A DNA stretch of 33,869 bases, taken from positions 1 to 33,869 of the forward strand of contig JAHFED010000002.1 of assembly GCA_023248635.1 (NCBI GenBank). Direction: 5' to 3'. Each line of letters begins with the position of its first letter. Within the stretch, counting starts at the first letter, position 1. Below the pieces are notes generated by a model. The model was not told the DNA's origin. It worked only from the letters and a program-made list of their open reading frames with translations, and ran no database searches. The position numbers and the translations under genes were made by a program. Origin of the DNA: Myxococcales bacterium. Lineage in GTDB: Bacteria; Myxococcota; UBA727; VGSZ01. This document shows positions 1 through 10,000 of the stretch, piece by piece.

Positions 1-243
1 CGTCACCAGCTCTTCGGCCGCGCGGCGGAAAAAGGCCTTGCTGCCATAGAGGGCGCGTTCTCGCCCCGGCACCAACGCCCGCGAGTTGATGTGGGCGGCG
101 GCGTCGACGGCGCCCTTGCGGGCCTCGCGCTGCAGCGGTTCCTCGCTGCTGACGCTCGGGGCCAGATCCTCCACCAGTCCCAGCGCGCTGGCGTCGACGA
201 CGTCTTTGTCGGCTGGCTTTTTTCGCGGCGCGCGGCGGACCAT
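1..243 (-). CDS. Unknown protein, N-terminal part only (runs off window)
   Basis: An open frame of 81 codons starts with ATG at 243 and runs without a stop to the window edge. Its ATG overlaps the rodA stop by one base (TGATG), so it looks like the next gene of the elongasome operon and is probably translationally coupled to rodA. The visible part starts basic (MVRRAPRKKPADKD), continues Ala/Glu/Arg-rich and has no signal peptide or membrane helix, so a cytoplasmic protein is likely. I recognise no family motif. The helical composition would fit a TPR or coiled-coil protein, but that is a guess. The gene is cut by the window, not demonstrably broken. Confidence 0.6.
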   Translation of the reverse strand, partial: MVRRAPRKKPADKDVVDASALGLVEDLAPSVSSEEPLQREARKGAVDAAAHINSRALVPGRERALYGSKAFFRRAAEELVT

Positions 244-1655
244 CACGACCTCCTGGCGTGGATCGCAGCGTTCACCGCGAAGCCGATGGCGATGCCCTTG
301 GTGATCATCGAGCTGCCTCCGTAGCTGACCAAGGGCAAGGTGACGCCGACGACGGGAAGCACGCCAATCACCATGCCGATGTTGATGAACGCATGCCAAA
401 AGAGCATCGCCGCCGCACCCACCGCGAGCAAGGCGCTGAAGCGGTCCGTGGCCTTCGAGGCACAACGCATCATCAAGCCCACCAGCACCGCGAAGAGCAC
501 GATCAAGACGACGCCGCCGACGAAGCCCCACTCTTCGCCGAGCACCGAGAAGGCAAAGTCGGTGTGGTTTTCGGGCAAGAACGAGAGCTGGGTCTGCGTC
601 CCTTCGCACCAGCCTTTGCCGGTCAGCCGCCCGCTGCCGACGGCGATGATCGATTGGGCCGCGTGATAGCCCGAGCCCTGGATGTCGGCTTCGGGGTTCA
701 TGAAGGTCTCGACGCGCTTGCGCTGGTAGTCGTGCAGGAGGTTGTTCCAGGCAAAGCCCGCGGTGGCGACGGCGCCGACGGCCGCGAGGATCAGATCCCG
801 CCGACGCATCCCCGCAAAGAGGATCTGCGAGGCGGCGACGGCCAATACGATGGAAGCGGTGCCGAGGTCGGGCTCGATGAGCACCAGCACGAAGGGCACC
901 AGCACGATGTCAGCGGGGGCGATGAGGGCCCGATGGTCGACGCCCCGGCGCAAGGTCACGACGAGGGCAATCAAGAACCAGCAGACGGCGACGACGATGA
1001 CGGCGGGCACCAACCAATGGGGATCGTGCTCGGCCAGCTCCGTGGCGATCTCCTTGGGCGGGTTCGTCATCGCCTCGGCCTTTTCGATGACGTCGCCCAA
1101 AGAGGGGACCTCAAGTCCGTTCTTCTTGAACGCGACGCAGAGATCCTTGCGGTGGTCGTAGAGGTGGTAGCCCAGCACCGCCACCAGCCCCAAAGGACGG
1201 CTGGGATTGAGGGGCCGCGCGAGCGCGAGCAGCGTGTAGCCACCCTGCATCTCAAATCCGGCGAAGTAGCGGGCAACCACCAGCATCATTGCGAGCTTGG
1301 CCACTTCAGATGGCTGCATGTTGAAAGCGCCGAGGTCGAGCCAGCGCTGCGCGCCCTTGATCGGCGTGCCGATGGCCAGCACCAGCAGCAACAACACACA
1401 GGTGACGATGTAGACGGGCCAGGCGGTGAGTTCCAGCGTCGTGGGCTTCGCCCGGGCGACCACGCCGGCCAAGGCGAAACCAGCACAGGCCCACAACATC
1501 TGCTTCAACCAGATATCAGGATCGACGAAATTCTGTGCTGCACTGTATAAATTTACAATACCAACCGAGGGAATCATCAACGCCACAGCGATGAGGCCCA
1601 GGGGCCAGGCCCGCACGGTCTCAGGACCACGTTGGGGAGCGTAGGTCACACTCAC
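243..1655 (-). CDS. rodA: RodA, SEDS peptidoglycan glycosyltransferase, with extra insertion
   Basis: RodA is the membrane polymerase that makes lateral-wall glycan strands from lipid II, working with PBP2 in the elongasome. Family landmarks are present: LYSA in the first helix, the QRWLDLG loop, PDLGT, HDYQRKRV, GSGYHAAQS, GKGWCEGTQTQLSFLPE, HTDFAFSVLGEE and the C-terminal LPLVSYGGSSM. The start chosen is GTG at 1655, which overlaps the PBP2 stop as GTGA; an open frame continues upstream but is only the PBP2 shadow. The protein is 470 residues, against about 370 for E. coli RodA. The excess lies mainly between VARYFAG and PDLGT (roughly residues 137-245), where a polar stretch of about 60 residues and an additional hydrophobic segment (LVPAVIVVAVCWFLIALVV) are inserted. 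Codons for the first helix around 1529-1580 are unusually A/T-ending. Confidence 0.95.
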   Translation of the reverse strand: MSVTYAPQRGPETVRAWPLGLIAVALMIPSVGIVNLYSAAQNFVDPDIWLKQMLWACAGFALAGVVARAKPTTLELTAWPVYIVTCVLLLLVLAIGTPIKGAQRWLDLGAFNMQPSEVAKLAMMLVVARYFAGFEMQGGYTLLALARPLNPSRPLGLVAVLGYHLYDHRKDLCVAFKKNGLEVPSLGDVIEKAEAMTNPPKEIATELAEHDPHWLVPAVIVVAVCWFLIALVVTLRRGVDHRALIAPADIVLVPFVLVLIEPDLGTASIVLAVAASQILFAGMRRRDLILAAVGAVATAGFAWNNLLHDYQRKRVETFMNPEADIQGSGYHAAQSIIAVGSGRLTGKGWCEGTQTQLSFLPENHTDFAFSVLGEEWGFVGGVVLIVLFAVLVGLMMRCASKATDRFSALLAVGAAAMLFWHAFINIGMVIGVLPVVGVTLPLVSYGGSSMITKGIAIGFAVNAAIHARRS

Positions 1656-3988
1656 GGCGTGATCCCGCCCTCGACCGGGACGACGACGTCTTCGGGGCCG
1701 CTGGCGGCGTGGACCGTTTCTTCGGTGGGCTCTTCCTTCTTGGGGGGGGCCATCACGATGTGCTTCGGCGGCGGCAAGGCCGGGAGGTCGTGGTAGCGGC
1801 CGGTGCCACGCACTTTGGTGAACCAGGTGCGCAGCACTTCGGCGGTGACGGGACCCGAAGCGCTGCCGCCGAAGCCGCCGTGCTCGGTCATGGTGACGAC
1901 GACGATCTCCGGCTTTTCTTCGGGAGCGAAGCCGACGAACCAGGCGTTGTCGCGCTGCTCGTAGGGCATGTCTTCGGCCTTGACGTGAGCGATGTTCTTG
2001 TCCAGGTGAACGACCTGCGCGGTGCCCGTCTTGCCCACGATGGTCACGCCGCTCTCGCGCAGCCATTTGGACATGTCCGCGAACTTGTCCTTCTTCCACA
2101 TCAGCCCGCTCGCGGTGCCCCCGGGATCGGTGACGTGGGAGAGAGCTTCCTTCATCAGCGCGAGGTCGTGGGCGTTCAGGCCTGTGTCAGCGACTTGCAC
2201 GGGCTCGTTTCTGCGCACCGTTGCCCCCGTTGCGTCGCGCACCTCCCGCACCAGCTGCGGTTTCATCACCTTGCCGCCGTTGGCGAGGGCGGCGTAGGCG
2301 ACGGCCAGCTGCAGCGGGGTGACCGTGACTTCACCCTGGCCAATGGAATTGTTGACGACGTTGCCGGCGCTGTAGGCCCCATAGCGGCGCTCGTAATAGG
2401 CCTTGTCCGGCATGATGCCGGGGCTCTCACCCAACATGTCGATGCCCGTGCGCGAGCCGAAGCTGAAGATGCGCGCGGTCTCGGCGAGGCGGTCGGGTCC
2501 GAGGTCGAAGCCCAGCGAATAGAAGTAGCTGTCACACGAATACTGCAGAGCCCGCACCAAGGCGACGCTGCCGTGGCCGCCACGGTTGTAGCAGCGCCAC
2601 GTCGAGCGACCGAGGCGGAAGAAGCCCGGACACGAACGCGTGCTGCCCTCGGTGATCAGCTTGTGTCGCAGTCCCGCCGATGCCGTAATCGCTTTGAAGG
2701 TCGAGCCCGGTGGGTAGTGATCTTGTATGGCTTTGTTCGTCCATGGTCGGGCCTTGTCGAGGTCAAGCGCGTGCTTGATATCCTTTGACCACGGACCGGT
2801 GACCAGATTTGGATCATATGCTGGAAAAGACGCCATCGCGAGCACATACCCAGTATCGACCTCCATCGCGATCACGCTGCCGGCCACCCCCTGAAACGCG
2901 TCTTCGGCGGCGGCCTGCATTTCGTCATCGAGCGAGAGGATGAGCGTGTTGCCGGCGATGGGCGCCGTGTTTCGACTCTCGCCGAGCAGCTGCTGCGCCA
3001 ACAGCGGCCCCTTGGTGCGGCCTTTGGCGTCGACGACGACGCGGTCGACGCCGTCTTTGCCCCTCAGCACGCCCTCGTAGCTGCTCTCGAGCCCCTTGCG
3101 CCCGAGCACATCGCCCAAGACATAGCGGGGAGCGTCGTCCTGCAGCGTTCCGGCCAGGGCGGCTTCGTCGTGTTTCTTCAGCTCCTCCGGCGAAATCTCG
3201 TTCAGGTAACCAAGCACATGCGCTGCGCGACTGAGGTTGCGGTAGCGCCTCTTCTGGGTGTCGACGACGTCGATGCCGGGCAGCTCGCCCAGAGAGGCAG
3301 TGGCCTCGATGCGGGCGTAGACGACGTAGCCGACGTCTTCGAGCAACACGCTGGGCCGGTATTTGCCAAGGCCGGCGGCCTTTTGCATCGCGGCGTCGAC
3401 CCGCGCCTTCATCTCGACGGGCGTGAGGCCAGTCAGCTCGCGCAACCGGCGAAAGACGCTGGCCCGCGAGGGGAATTCGCGAGCGGTCGCCAGGACGCGG
3501 CACCGGTCGTCGGCCAGGGGCTCGAGATCGATGCCCCGCACGTCGTAGCGATCTCGTCGCTCGGCGATGTCCGCGCAGGCCGCGGCGTCGACGTCGTCGG
3601 CCACCACGATTTCGTCGGCGGTCTCGACGGCGGCGAGGATTTCTTTGTCGCGCTCGCCGAGGTCGGCCTTGGAGAGCTTGAGGGGAAAGAGCAGCTGTCC
3701 CAGCGTGCGCGTGCTGTCGGGCAAGAACGCGACGGTGACGGTGACGTCGTGAGAGGGGCGGTTGTCGACGAGCACGCGACCCGCCTGATCGACGATGAGC
3801 CCGCGGGCGTGGGCGATGCGCCGCTCCTGCACGAAGTTGTCCTGCGATTTCTGCTGGTACTCCTCGCCTTTGACGACCTGCAGCACGTAGAGCCGCACGA
3901 TCAAGGCGACGAAGAAGACGCCCAGCAGCACGGTGAACACGTTCACGCGCTTCTCGGAAAACGCAGGCTCGAGCGAAGACTTCATCAT
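1652..3988 (-). CDS. mrdA: Penicillin-binding protein 2, elongasome transpeptidase
   Basis: This class B PBP cross-links lateral-wall peptidoglycan as partner of RodA. A short cytoplasmic N-terminus is followed by one membrane anchor (residues about 16-38, VNVFTVLLGVFFVALIVRLYVL), then the pedestal domain and the transpeptidase domain. Active-site motifs are S429-T-F-K, S484-C-D and K653-T-G. The start is ATG at 3988, overlapping the mreD stop as ATGA. At 778 residues it is longer than E. coli PBP2 (633). Extra length lies in the pedestal domain (an acidic/Ala-rich stretch around residues 115-175) and in a Pro/Glu-rich tail of about 50 residues ending EGGITP. The codons around the catalytic serine (about 2640-2850) are much richer in A/T third positions than the rest of the gene. 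Confidence 0.95.
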   Translation of the reverse strand: MMKSSLEPAFSEKRVNVFTVLLGVFFVALIVRLYVLQVVKGEEYQQKSQDNFVQERRIAHARGLIVDQAGRVLVDNRPSHDVTVTVAFLPDSTRTLGQLLFPLKLSKADLGERDKEILAAVETADEIVVADDVDAAACADIAERRDRYDVRGIDLEPLADDRCRVLATAREFPSRASVFRRLRELTGLTPVEMKARVDAAMQKAAGLGKYRPSVLLEDVGYVVYARIEATASLGELPGIDVVDTQKRRYRNLSRAAHVLGYLNEISPEELKKHDEAALAGTLQDDAPRYVLGDVLGRKGLESSYEGVLRGKDGVDRVVVDAKGRTKGPLLAQQLLGESRNTAPIAGNTLILSLDDEMQAAAEDAFQGVAGSVIAMEVDTGYVLAMASFPAYDPNLVTGPWSKDIKHALDLDKARPWTNKAIQDHYPPGSTFKAITASAGLRHKLITEGSTRSCPGFFRLGRSTWRCYNRGGHGSVALVRALQYSCDSYFYSLGFDLGPDRLAETARIFSFGSRTGIDMLGESPGIMPDKAYYERRYGAYSAGNVVNNSIGQGEVTVTPLQLAVAYAALANGGKVMKPQLVREVRDATGATVRRNEPVQVADTGLNAHDLALMKEALSHVTDPGGTASGLMWKKDKFADMSKWLRESGVTIVGKTGTAQVVHLDKNIAHVKAEDMPYEQRDNAWFVGFAPEEKPEIVVVTMTEHGGFGGSASGPVTAEVLRTWFTKVRGTGRYHDLPALPPPKHIVMAPPKKEEPTEETVHAASGPEDVVVPVEGGITP

Positions 3989-4506
3989 CGGGCTGACAAG
4001 CGCTCACCCAAGGTAGCTCCCTTGTCCTCGAGCCGCAGGATCACCAACACCCGCCGCAACACCGGAAACAAGATCAACGACAAGAGCGCGTCCAAGATTC
4101 CCACGACGACGACGATGACGAGGTCTACGGCCCGTCGTTGGGCAAAGAGCGCCAGCAGCGCCTGGGCGAGCAGGGCGTGAAAAGCGGCAAAGGCGGCGAC
4201 GAAGGCGAAGGCTGCTCCGCCGCGCGCCAGGGGCACCAAGGACACCCCAAGCCGAGACGTCAGCAGGGTGACCAACAGGGCCAGCGACGACGCACCAATG
4301 GGGGAGCCAGAGAGTGCATCGACGACGAGCCCCACCAAGGCGGCGGTGACGGCGGCTTCGATGGGCGGAGTGGTGAGCGCGGCGTAGGCACAAACGACGG
4401 CGCCCGGCGTGACCGGCAGCGCCGGCCAGCCAAAGAGCACGGGCAGGCTGCCACAGATCGCCGTGACGACGAGAGTCACGACCATGGCAACGAGCGTGCG
4501 GCTCAA
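3985..4506 (-). CDS. mreD: MreD, rod-shape-determining membrane protein
   Basis: This is a 173-residue, very hydrophobic protein with five or six predicted membrane helices and a basic C-terminus. It sits exactly between mreC and mrdA, the canonical MreD position. MreD links the cytoskeletal MreB/MreC module to the RodA-PBP2 machine. Sequence conservation in the family is low, so the assignment leans on topology and context. The likely start is TTG at 4506, which overlaps the mreC stop as TTGA; an ATG seven codons downstream (AMVV) is the alternative. The 3' end overlaps mrdA by four bases. This tight packing suggests translational coupling through the operon. Confidence 0.85.
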   Translation of the reverse strand: MSRTLVAMVVTLVVTAICGSLPVLFGWPALPVTPGAVVCAYAALTTPPIEAAVTAALVGLVVDALSGSPIGASSLALLVTLLTSRLGVSLVPLARGGAAFAFVAAFAAFHALLAQALLALFAQRRAVDLVIVVVVGILDALLSLILFPVLRRVLVILRLEDKGATLGERLSAR

Positions 4507-5648
4507 GGCAGGCTCTCGGCAGGCAGGGGTCCCCCATCGGCGACCGCGGCCTCGTCCAGCGAAGCGCCAGCGTCGGGCAGCGCGGTCGCGCCGGCGTCGG
4601 GGATCGGCGCGGGGGGGCCCGCGTCCAGCAGGCCGGCATCGGGCGCGGCGGCGGTCCCGGCATCGAGGGGAGGGGCCGTGACGTCGTCGCTCCGCCCGTG
4701 GGTCCCAGCCAACCCAGGAGCAGCGACGGGCGCCGGTGCGCGTTTGGTCCGCGCGGTGTGCACGCTCGGACCACGCAGCTCCTCGTCGTCACCTTCTTCG
4801 CCCAGGGCCGGCACATGCGATGCCTCGCGACCCACGAGCACCGCCACGTGCTCGAGCCGAGAAAAGACCGAGGCGGGTCGCACCAGCGCTTCGAGGGTGA
4901 GATCATCTTTGTCTCTGACGTCGACGACGGTGCCCACCAGCAGGCCGGCGGGAAAGCGCGCGCCGATGCCCGAGGTCACGATGGCGTCGCCGGGCGACAC
5001 GTCGCGCAATCGATCGAAGTCTTCGACGACGGCGGCGTATTTATCGGCGTCGCCGCGGCCCCTCACGATGCCGCGCGCGCGGCTCTTCTGCACGACCACG
5101 TCGATGGCCGAAGAGGGATCGGAGAGCAGGAGCACGTCGCTGGTGGCGCGCCCGGCGATGAGGACGACGCCGACGACGCCGTCTTCGCTGATCACGCCGT
5201 CGCCGCGCGTGACGCCGTCGGAGCTGCCCCGATCGATGGACATGAGCCGGGTCAGCGGCTGCCCCGTGCGAGCGATGACCCGGGCACCGATGGGCCTGAC
5301 GCCGTCGATGTCGGCGGCGGCGTTGGCCAACCCGCGCAGCCTTTCGTTTTCGATGGAGAGCTCAGCGATCCGCACCGCCTGGGCCTCGCTCGACAGCCAT
5401 TCACGCCGCAGCCCTGCGAGCTCCTCGTAGCTGCCCACCGAGGTCACATAGTGCTCGATGCCGTCGCCGATCCCGCCGGTGACAAAGAGCAGGGAGCGCT
5501 CGATCATCCCCGCGACGTCGACGAAGACGCCGACGATGGGACCCCGCCCTCCGCCGCGTTTGGTCTGGGCGTAAAGCAAGATCAGTGGCAGCACCAGCAA
5601 GACGCCGACGACGACGAAACCCTTGTGCTTGCGCAGGAGCTCCAACAT
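4503..5648 (-). CDS. mreC: MreC, rod-shape-determining protein with Ala/Pro/Asp-Gly tail
   Basis: MreC is a periplasmic scaffold of the elongasome. Residues 1-30 form a short cytoplasmic start plus one membrane helix (FVVVGVLLVLPLILLYAQ). A coiled-coil-like segment follows (about residues 72-112, ELAGLRREWLSSEAQAVRIA), then the two beta-barrel domains with typical stretches such as IARTGQPLTRLMSIDRGS, GDGVISEDGVVGVV and IVTSGIGARFPAGLLVG. After the core ends near residue 275, about 105 further residues are low-complexity and contain repeated DAG/PDAG units, a composition common in myxobacterial secreted proteins. ATG at 5648 lies 13 bases after the mreB stop. Confidence 0.93.
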   Translation of the reverse strand: MLELLRKHKGFVVVGVLLVLPLILLYAQTKRGGGRGPIVGVFVDVAGMIERSLLFVTGGIGDGIEHYVTSVGSYEELAGLRREWLSSEAQAVRIAELSIENERLRGLANAAADIDGVRPIGARVIARTGQPLTRLMSIDRGSSDGVTRGDGVISEDGVVGVVLIAGRATSDVLLLSDPSSAIDVVVQKSRARGIVRGRGDADKYAAVVEDFDRLRDVSPGDAIVTSGIGARFPAGLLVGTVVDVRDKDDLTLEALVRPASVFSRLEHVAVLVGREASHVPALGEEGDDEELRGPSVHTARTKRAPAPVAAPGLAGTHGRSDDVTAPPLDAGTAAAPDAGLLDAGPPAPIPDAGATALPDAGASLDEAAVADGGPLPAESLP

Positions 5649-5661
5649 CAGTGCTTCGCGG

Positions 5662-6699
<1,038 letters not shown>

Positions 6700-7029
6700 G
6701 TCTGCGGCCAACCTAGGCCAGCGATGGATCGTCTGTCGACGCCTTTGAGCCCCAGAGCAGGAAGCGCGTGAGCCGTGCGAGTGGCTCCTCCCAGCAGGAA
6801 GGCGCGACGAAGGAAACAAGTGCAAGCGATGGCGCTGCTGGTCTGGCGGGCGGGGGAGCCCCAAACACGACGCACGCCCAAACCCGAGATCCACCACCAC
6901 ACGAGACACCCCCGCCCTCCCGGGCAGGGGCATGCGTGACGACGACAAGGGGCGCCGTTTCTGCCCCAATCAGGGACAGGCGGGCTGCGTCACCGCCGCC
7001 CCCGACGGGGGGTCGGGTACCTTCCCAGA
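6700..7029. other. Divergent intergenic region between mreB and large lipoprotein gene
   Basis: These 330 bases separate two divergently read genes and should hold the promoters for both. I find no convincing -35/-10 pair. Near the lipoprotein start there is a competing hairpin: CCCCC-GAC-GGGGG (6999-7011), or alternatively CCCGAC with GTCGGG (7001-7017). It ends about 12 bases before the ATG at 7030, where it could mask translation initiation. Open frames here look like compositional shadows. Confidence 0.4.
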
Positions 7030-10000
7030 ATGCGCAGCTCTCATGCCGTTTTTGCCTTTGTTGGTGCTTTGGTCTCCCTGCTCGCCGCTTGTGAGGTGGT
7101 CACCCCCAACAACCCCTTCGACCCCGGTACGCCGGCCGATCAGCAGGCGACGTCGACGCTGCGGGGCACCATCGTCCTCGACGATCCCACCGCCAGCGCG
7201 GGAGCGTTGGCGACGGAGCTCGAGGGCGTCGCCCTCAAGGTGAAGGACGAGGCCGGGGACATCGTCGTCGGGGCCGACGGCAACCCGCTGCTGCTCCCCC
7301 TCACCATCGACGGCGCCACCGCCACCTTCGGGGTCGAGCTGCCCCCAGGCGTCGTGCGCCTCGACATCACGGGCGTGGGTGCCCGGTTCACGGTCCAGCC
7401 CACGCTCGCGCCGATCACGCTGCGCGCGGGCGTCGTCGTCGACGTCGGCCGCTTGGTCTTTGTGTTTCAGCCCAGCGATGGCAACCAAGGCCCCGGCAGC
7501 ATCGGCGGGCTGGTGCGCCTCGAGGGGGGCTCGGGCGGTGAGCGCACGGTCCAACTGTTCCGACTCGACGACGACGAAGAGCAGGTCTTGGCGGCGACGG
7601 CGTCGACGGACTCGGTGGGAGCCTTCTCCTTCGAGGGTCTGTCGATCGGCGTTTACGCCCTGGCGGCCAACCTCTCGGACTTCACGCCCGACTACCGCAC
7701 CGACGTCACCGTCGCCGATGCAGAGGGCCAACGGGCCCGCACGTTCGTCGACGGCGACGCCTTGACCTTGCACCCGGTGACCGCCGTGCTCTTGCCCCAG
7801 GAGCTCGATCCCGTCGACGGCACCTACTACACCAGCGGTGACTCGACGCTGGTCGCCATTCTCGCGGTGGGGGCCGTCACCGGCATGCGCCTGGCCACGC
7901 TCCCCTGCGACCAGGCGGCACCTGCCTGCACCGACGTGGAGTTTGCCGACACCGATCCTTTCGTCGTCAACGAAGCCACGGCCGAGCCCCAGCTGCCCGA
8001 CGTCGAAGGGCGCGTGGGCATCTTCGCCCAGTTCGAGTCCCGGGGGGCCTTCGTCTTCACTTCCCCGGTGTTCAGCACGACCATCATTCGCGACACGACC
8101 GCGCCCGAAGTGCGCTCGCTGGCGCGGCTGGGGGAAGGCCCGGCCACCGAGATCTTCGCCAGCGGCGACACCGTCAACGTCGTCGTCGACGCCGACGACA
8201 CCGGCGGGGTGGCCGCCATCGGCGAAGTCCTGCAACCCACCGATGATCCAGAGCCCGACGCCGCCGAAGTCACACTGGGGCTCATCACCACCCCTCCGGG
8301 GCCCGCCAGCCTGACCCGCGTCGTAGCCCTGCCCGCGGCCGACGGCAGCTACGACGTCTGGTTCGTGGTTCGGGATCGCGCGGGCAATCTCTCGGCACCG
8401 TCGAAGCTGGTGGTGCGCAAGGACAACAGCGTGCCGACGGCCACCCTCGAGCTCGACGAGGGAGCGGACTTCAACACCACCGGCACCGTCAGCGCGGCGG
8501 TCACCTTCACCAGCGCCCTGTCCGCGCCCACAGCCATGCGCTTTGGCACCGTTGGCAATTTCTCGGGTCCGACCGAGGCCTTCGCGTCGACCAAGGCCGG
8601 CCTCGCCCTGCTTGCGCCCACCGTCGAGGGGAGCAAGGAGGTCTGTGTCGAGGTCACCGACGAGCTCGGCCGGGTGACGGCTGAGGCTTGCGACACCATC
8701 GTCCTCGAGCTCACCCCGCCGCTGGGCACCCTCACGACGGCGGCGTTCCAGACCGTCAACCCTTTCACGGTGACGCTGAGCAGCATCGATCTCAACATCG
8801 CCAGCGCCGCCGTCGGCGAGGGGCTTGATTGCGGGACCGCGACCTTCACGGCACTGCTGCTCAACACCAACAGCCTTCGATCGATCACCCTGGCCGACGA
8901 GAACGAGGGGCAGCACACCCTCGCTGCCTGCTTCAAAGACAACGCCGGTCAGGTGTCCCGGGTCGAGCGGACCATCGGCTTTGATCCCAGTGATCCGGCG
9001 CTGGCCAGCGGCTCTGCCCCCGTCGGCGGCACCGCGACCACCAGTCTCCGCCCCGCCTTCGCCTGGGCCGCGGTGCAGGGGGCCGCGAGTTACACCCTCA
9101 TCGTGCGCCAAGTCGTCGACGGCGTCACGGTGTTGAACCAGCCCAGCATCACCGGCCTGTCGTTTGCGCCGACCAGCGATCTGCCCGAGGGCGTGCTGGA
9201 GTGGATCGTCGTCGCCACCAAGAGTTCGGAGCGGTCGTCGGCGCAGGACTTCACCGCCGCGCCCCGCGTGACCATCGACGCCACCGCCCCCGCCGCCGCC
9301 AGCGCCCTCGTCGTCGCCGTCGACGCCGGCCACGCTCTGGTCAATGCCCGCGCCCCTTTCCCCTGCAGCGACCTCAACCCCTGCGTGACGGTGAACGACC
9401 CCACGCCGCGGCTGAGCTTCAGCGTCGGCGCCGACGCCCAGGATGCCGCCCTCACCCACACCATCGAGATCGCCGAGAGCACCGACATCACCTTCGCTGC
9501 CCCGGTGTTCACCACCAACCACGGCGACGGCAACGCCTTCGACGTGAACCCGCCGCTCGCCGATGGCACCTACTCCGTCCACGTCATCAGCACCGACGAC
9601 GCCGGCAACACCGCCACCTCGACCAGCGTGGACTTCACCGTCGATCGCACCGGACCTGACGCGCCCGCGTTTTTGCCCATCAACGATCCCCTCTCCTCGG
9701 CCCTCCCCGGCAACATCAACCTGGGCTGGACCGCCGAGGGACCGTCGGGTGCCGTCAAATACCGGCTGCAGCTGACCACCGAGGCCCTCACCTTCGCCGC
9801 GCCGCTGCTCAACGAGGTTCTCGACGGCGTCGTAAACACCAACCGCAACATCAAAGACTTCCTGCAGACCGGTGGCCACGTCGTGCACCAGGCGCGCGTC
9901 GCCGCCATCGACGCCCTGGGCAACCAATCCCCCTTCTCCGTCGTCGCCTTCGCCAACGACACCACCGCGCCCTGCAGCGACCCGGCTTCGAGCCTGACCA

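Noticed and set aside
6700-6969. N-terminal extension of MreB by 90 residues
   Set aside because: The added residues are Arg/Ser/Pro-rich and unlike MreB. The family N-terminus begins precisely at ATG 6699.
6970-9927. 985-codon open frame on the minus strand opposite the giant lipoprotein
   Set aside because: It is rich in Gly/Asp/Val/Arg with no family motif, and mirrors the GTC/GAC-rich codons of a well-supported plus-strand gene with a signal peptide. It is a compositional shadow.
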